From assembly GCA_013141385.1 (NCBI GenBank), contig JABFRB010000010.1, forward strand, positions 62,001 to 126,000: 64,000 nucleotides of DNA. The letters are read 5' to 3'. The position numbers were made by a program, and so were the translations under genes. Every line of letters starts with the position of its first letter. Position 1 is the first letter of the stretch. Below are positions 61,130-64,000 of the stretch, piece after piece. The stretch comes from Bacteroidales bacterium. Lineage in GTDB: Bacteria > Bacteroidota > Bacteroidia > Bacteroidales > Tenuifilaceae. The notes under the pieces are model-generated. The model was not told the origin of the DNA and searched no databases. It worked only from the letters and a program-made list of their open reading frames with translations.

Positions 61130-61515
61130 TAATAATTCTATTTTATAATAAAACCAAATCCTATATCAAAAGTAATAAAATTTTTAAACTACAAAAGAGC
61201 ATTCTATTGTTTGCTGAAATTTAACAATAAGAAAGAGTTTAAGTGATTTTTGCCTTTATTTGCGATTTTAAAGATCATTCGTAGTATTATTTAATAGTGA
61301 GATATTTTTTCTGATTTTGGCATACTTTACTCCATTGGCGTTCGGAAAAGTAGATTTAATGGTGATTTTAGTATGACGAACGAACCTCAACTCTTTAAGG
61401 GGCTATAACAGAGTTGCATGGTAGTTTCTCCTCCTTTTTTAAGGAGCGGTAGGGGTTGTTTTTTGTTGCTTTTTATATTTAAGGTAAAAGTTAAGTTATT
61501 CCTTTGAAAATCTAT
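61130..61515. other. 386-bp intergenic region
   Basis: It holds the presumed promoter of the FISUMP pair near 61140-61200 and the 3' flank of the kinase gene. A hairpin CTCCTT-tttt-AAGGAG (61431-61446) followed by a GT-rich stretch may be a terminator or part of a dispersed repeat. No gene is seen. Confidence 0.45.
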
Positions 61516-62514
61516 TTATTTGGGTAATGAAAAGATAAAAGATGAGCCCTTGTTTATCTTGCTTTTTACATGAATTGTTTCGCCATGCGCTTCGATAATG
61601 TGCTTAACAATGGCAAGGCCTAATCCGGTTCCACCCTGCTCGCGTGAGCGGCTTTTATCGGCCCTATAGAATCGTTCAAAAACACGAGAGATATCGGCTT
61701 CCCCAATTCCAATACCATTGTCATGTACTTCAACCAGAATTTTATTTTTTACTTCAGAAAAAGAGATGCGCGTTTTACCTTCCATTTTTCCATAGTAAAT
61801 TGAGTTGGTTATAAGGTTGGTGAGAACTTGAAAAATCTTCATTTTATCTGCACAGACAATAATCGGTTTTTTATACTTTTTGTAAAAAACAAGTTGAATA
61901 TTGCGCTTTTTAGCCCTTATTTCCTGCGTTTCAAAAACTTCCTCAACAAGCTGCACAATGTTGAAATTCTCTTTGACGAGTTTTAATTCTCCTGCCTCGT
62001 GCCTTGAGATTGTTTCTAAATCCTCCACTATTGAAATAAGACGATTGATGCTTTTTTCGGCTCGCTCTAGGTATTTACGGTTTATCTCAGCATCCTCAAG
62101 CCCGCCATCAAGAAGGGTTAGAACGTATCCTTGTATATTAAATATTGGAGTTTTTAATTCGTGCGAAACGTTACCCAAATACTCCTTACGATATTGCTCC
62201 ATCCCCTTTAAGCGGTCAATTTCTCTCACCTGATTGCTTGCCAAGGAAACAGCATCCTGATTAACCTCGTTGAAAATTTTATCGAGATTTTTCCAAGTGG
62301 GTTTTTCATCAACAGTATTAACATTTGGAACTCTTTTTAAAAATAACCATGTAACAAGGTATGTAAGCAGAAAAACGAGGAGAATACTAACGATTGGGTA
62401 TAATAGGTAGTACTCTTTGTTCCCGCTTATAAAAATTATGGCGATTAACCCAGAGGCAATAGCTGCTGTTAATGATATATAGACTGTGATTTCTCGGTTT
62501 AAAGGGTTTTTCAT
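61516..62514 (-). CDS. PhoR-like sensor histidine kinase
   Basis: A 332-residue membrane kinase from ATG 62514 (a TTG at 62529 is less likely). Two transmembrane helices (about 12-32 and 36-58, ISLTAAIASGLIAIIFIS and YLLYPIVSILLVFLLTYLVTWLFL) with almost no periplasmic loop, a linker helix, then HisKA with the phosphoacceptor His in YLGNVSHELKTPIFNIQGYV and HATPase with N box (NLITNSIYYG), DNGIG and GGTGLGLAIVKHIIEAHG. A cognate OmpR-type regulator is not adjacent. Without a sensor loop it may detect membrane state or a partner protein, as PhoR does. Confidence 0.92.
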   Translation of the reverse strand: MKNPLNREITVYISLTAAIASGLIAIIFISGNKEYYLLYPIVSILLVFLLTYLVTWLFLKRVPNVNTVDEKPTWKNLDKIFNEVNQDAVSLASNQVREIDRLKGMEQYRKEYLGNVSHELKTPIFNIQGYVLTLLDGGLEDAEINRKYLERAEKSINRLISIVEDLETISRHEAGELKLVKENFNIVQLVEEVFETQEIRAKKRNIQLVFYKKYKKPIIVCADKMKIFQVLTNLITNSIYYGKMEGKTRISFSEVKNKILVEVHDNGIGIGEADISRVFERFYRADKSRSREQGGTGLGLAIVKHIIEAHGETIHVKSKINKGSSFIFSLPK

Positions 62515-62566
62515 GGGATAAACTATCAACTAAACAACAACAGCTATTATTAATTATTGTTCTCTC

Positions 62567-63178
62567 CTAACGCCCAAGTAATCCTGAATCCAGATATTGC
62601 TTTAAAAGCCTAGATATATATTTACCCACAATATCAAATTCGAGGTTTACAACTGTACCAACCTTAAATTCATGGAAATTGGTGTGCTCATAGGTGTATG
62701 GAATAATTGCAACCTGAAATGAGCCTTCCTGAGAATTTACTACGGTTAAGCTAACGCCATTCACAGATACAGAACCTTTCTCAACAGTGATATTGCCTAT
62801 CTTAGAATCATATTTAAATGTGTAATACCAGCTGCCATCGGCCTCTTTAACCTCGCTACATGTTGCGGTTTGATCAACATGTCCCTGAACTAAATGTCCA
62901 TCGAGTAAACTGTCAATCTTCATGCTGCGCTCAAGGTTTACTTTATCGCCTACCTTAAGAAGACCTAAGTTTGATTTCTCAAGCGTTTCCTTGATTGCGG
63001 TTACTGTATATGTATTTCCCTCTATTTTCACAACAGTTAAGCACACACCATTATGGGATACGCTTTGATCTATCTTTAGATTCTCCGCAAATGAACATGT
63101 AAGTGTGACGTGTAGGTTCTCTTTATCTTTTACGATTGCAACCACTTTGGCGGGTTCTTCAACTATTCCTGAAAACAT
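62567..63178 (-). CDS. ribE: Riboflavin synthase, alpha chain
   Basis: A 203-residue enzyme joining two 6,7-dimethyl-8-ribityllumazine molecules into riboflavin. The hallmark N-terminus MFSGIVEEPAKVV is present. Two lumazine-binding barrels follow (about 1-95 and 96-190), each with NGVCLTVVK-type and VNGVSLTVV motifs and a HLVQGHVDQTATC segment. Normal length. An upstream promoter is visible. No FMN riboswitch could be recognised in front of it. Confidence 0.95.
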   Translation of the reverse strand: MFSGIVEEPAKVVAIVKDKENLHVTLTCSFAENLKIDQSVSHNGVCLTVVKIEGNTYTVTAIKETLEKSNLGLLKVGDKVNLERSMKIDSLLDGHLVQGHVDQTATCSEVKEADGSWYYTFKYDSKIGNITVEKGSVSVNGVSLTVVNSQEGSFQVAIIPYTYEHTNFHEFKVGTVVNLEFDIVGKYISRLLKQYLDSGLLGR

Positions 63179-63203
63179 ATTAATTAATTTAAAGTTAGGT
63201 TGC

Positions 63204-63237
63204 CAAAGTTACAAAAACGATTGTAACTATTCTGCAA
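63204..63237 (-). promoter_or_regulatory. Promoter of the riboflavin synthase gene
   Basis: On the minus strand TTG (63235-63237), 23-bp spacer, TAACTTTG (63204-63211), 26 bases before the start codon at 63178. It matches the Bacteroidetes promoter form. Confidence 0.65.
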
Positions 63238-63250
63238 CAAAAAAATATCT

Positions 63251-63415
63251 CACGCAAAGTCGCTAAGCCGCAGAGAAAGTTAAATAGATAAGAAACCCTA
63301 TTAAAATCAGTTGAAATACTGCGATTTGATTATACCAAATAGAATCTACAGTTTGTGCGCAAAGGGAAAAACTTTTAGTTTTTTCTTCTTCGCGAACTTG
63401 GCGACTTTGCGAGAA
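63251..63415. repeat. 165-bp element with CGCAAAGTCGC inverted ends
   Basis: The left end CTCACGCAAAGTCGCTAAG and the right end CTTGGCGACTTTGCGAGAA are reverse complements with few mismatches, enclosing about 125 bp of AT-rich DNA without a gene. The structure resembles a small non-autonomous repeat (MITE/REP-like). Related CGCAAAG motifs occur at 46320-46390. Confidence 0.65.
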
Positions 63416-63795
63416 TAGCTTGGGTGGTTGACGTTTATTTTACATTCAAAAGAAATATCTATTAAATTATGTGAGTGATTAGTTAACAATATTGTTAATT
63501 ATGAATAATTTGATCAAATATTTGGATTAATTTTATGGCATGAAAATGTTTTTTGAGTTTATAATTATCCTCTTTGACTATTAATACTACAAAATTGTCC
63601 AGAAATGGACTTTAGGAGTATTTATCATTACTACAATTATTTTATTTTTCTAATTATCACGCCTTTATTATTATTGGTTTGGTTGTTGTTTGTCTTTACT
63701 TTTATTGATATTCTATTGTCCGAAATTGGTTTATAATAGTTAAAGTGAAATTATACGTAGCTATTTTAGTATAAGGTGTGAAAAAAGAAATAAAT
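63416..63795. other. 380-bp AT-rich gap before the last gene
   Basis: No open frame of note. The sequence is very AT-rich and is the presumed 5' region of the secreted protein starting at 63796. No clear promoter box could be chosen. Confidence 0.35.
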
Positions 63796-64000
63796 ATGTG
63801 CAATTTCAATACTTTTACGCAGTTACATCGAAAAAAATTTAAAAATAGGATATCACACCATTCGTGTAAGTTAAAAAACCTACAAGAAATACCTGAACCC
63901 CTCAAACGACTAGGACTATCATTATTTTTAATGGTGGTTTTTGTCTTTAATAGCTATGGGCAAGCAACAAGAACATGGGACGGAGATGCTGGCAATGGAA
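63796..64000 (+). CDS. N-terminus of a secreted protein, cut by the window edge
   Basis: An open frame runs from ATG 63796 to the last base (68 codons). A basic N-terminal stretch of about 42 residues is followed by a hydrophobic signal core (LGLSLFLMVVFVFNSYG) and the mature start QATRTWDGDAGNG. This opening (TWxGxxGNG) is common at the beginning of T9SS-exported, repeat-rich surface proteins of this phylum, so it may be another T9SS substrate. The sorting domain, if any, lies outside the window. Translation could also begin nearer the signal core. Confidence 0.65.
   Translation, partial: MCNFNTFTQLHRKKFKNRISHHSCKLKNLQEIPEPLKRLGLSLFLMVVFVFNSYGQATRTWDGDAGNG

Noticed and set aside
62567-63240. 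FMN riboswitch before riboflavin synthase
   Set aside because: The leader is only about 20 bases from the promoter and no RFN-element-like conserved sequence is visible.
63702-63905. 67-codon minus-strand frame at the right end
   Set aside because: It is antisense to the signal-peptide-bearing frame starting at 63796, which has a much better coding character.

Overview
This window is a chromosomal segment of a Bacteroidota (Bacteroidetes) bacterium, probably of the Bacteroidales/Marinilabiliales type, though the order is a guess. The case rests on several things seen directly: a complete porP-gldK-gldL-gldM-gldN type IX secretion (T9SS) locus, a protein with a T9SS C-terminal sorting domain, FISUMP lipoproteins, a Y_Y_Y/Reg_prop LytS-type sensor, AT-rich DNA, and promoters of the Bacteroidetes type (TTG, about 20-23 bp, TAnnTTTG) in front of several genes. 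No rRNA, tRNA, CRISPR array, integrase or transposase was recognised.

Layout. 1-7630: the end of a Lys-rich protein (probably TopA), an arginase-fold protein with a degraded metal site, then porP-gldKLMN closed by a strong terminator. 7647-10399: a mannose-1-phosphate guanylyltransferase and an MlaE/MlaF-like lipid ABC transporter pair. 10401-13314: a Cys-rich Crp/Fnr regulator divergent from a sulfide:quinone oxidoreductase-TusE/DsrC-DsrE2 sulfur-relay operon, with two perfect palindromes between them. 13370-20256: M28 peptidase, gltX, an ECF sigma factor with a Cys/His-rich membrane protein, a beta-barrel protein and an unknown membrane protein.

20487-30740 holds a LytS-type hybrid sensor and, 6.5 kb away on the other strand, a LytTR response regulator. 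Between them lies an accessory stretch: Ada-like methyltransferase, DUF1203, GyrI-like and SnoaL-like proteins, a serine hydrolase, remnants of a receiver domain and of a signal peptide broken by stop codons, and a 125-bp imperfect palindrome resembling an attC site. 30946-37164 returns to ordinary genes: a small HTH protein, a barrel protein, a sirtuin, a C45-type Ntn hydrolase, dnaG and a lipoprotein.

37165-44877: a cluster of hairpins, a 1040-residue ABCG-like transporter, and a five-PAS/GAF protein with no output domain lying between two CI-like repressors. The second repressor faces a small HTH gene across two overlapping face-to-face promoters, which looks like a bistable switch. 45160-51644: a TetR-controlled envelope export operon (LolA-like protein, two FtsX-like permeases, LolD-like ATPase, DUF1302-like barrel). 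Its TetR carries an EF-hand-like loop, and a promoter/operator is visible upstream.

51877-56493: lspA, a DksA/TraR protein and ileS. 56780-57310: a degenerate tandem-repeat array with 21-bp and 42-bp periods. 57472-63178: a fibronectin-III T9SS substrate, two tandem FISUMP lipoproteins, a PhoR-like kinase and riboflavin synthase. The window ends inside a new secreted protein beginning at 63796. The T9SS of the first 8 kb is expected to export the sorting-domain protein at 57472-59313, and perhaps the truncated protein at the right edge.
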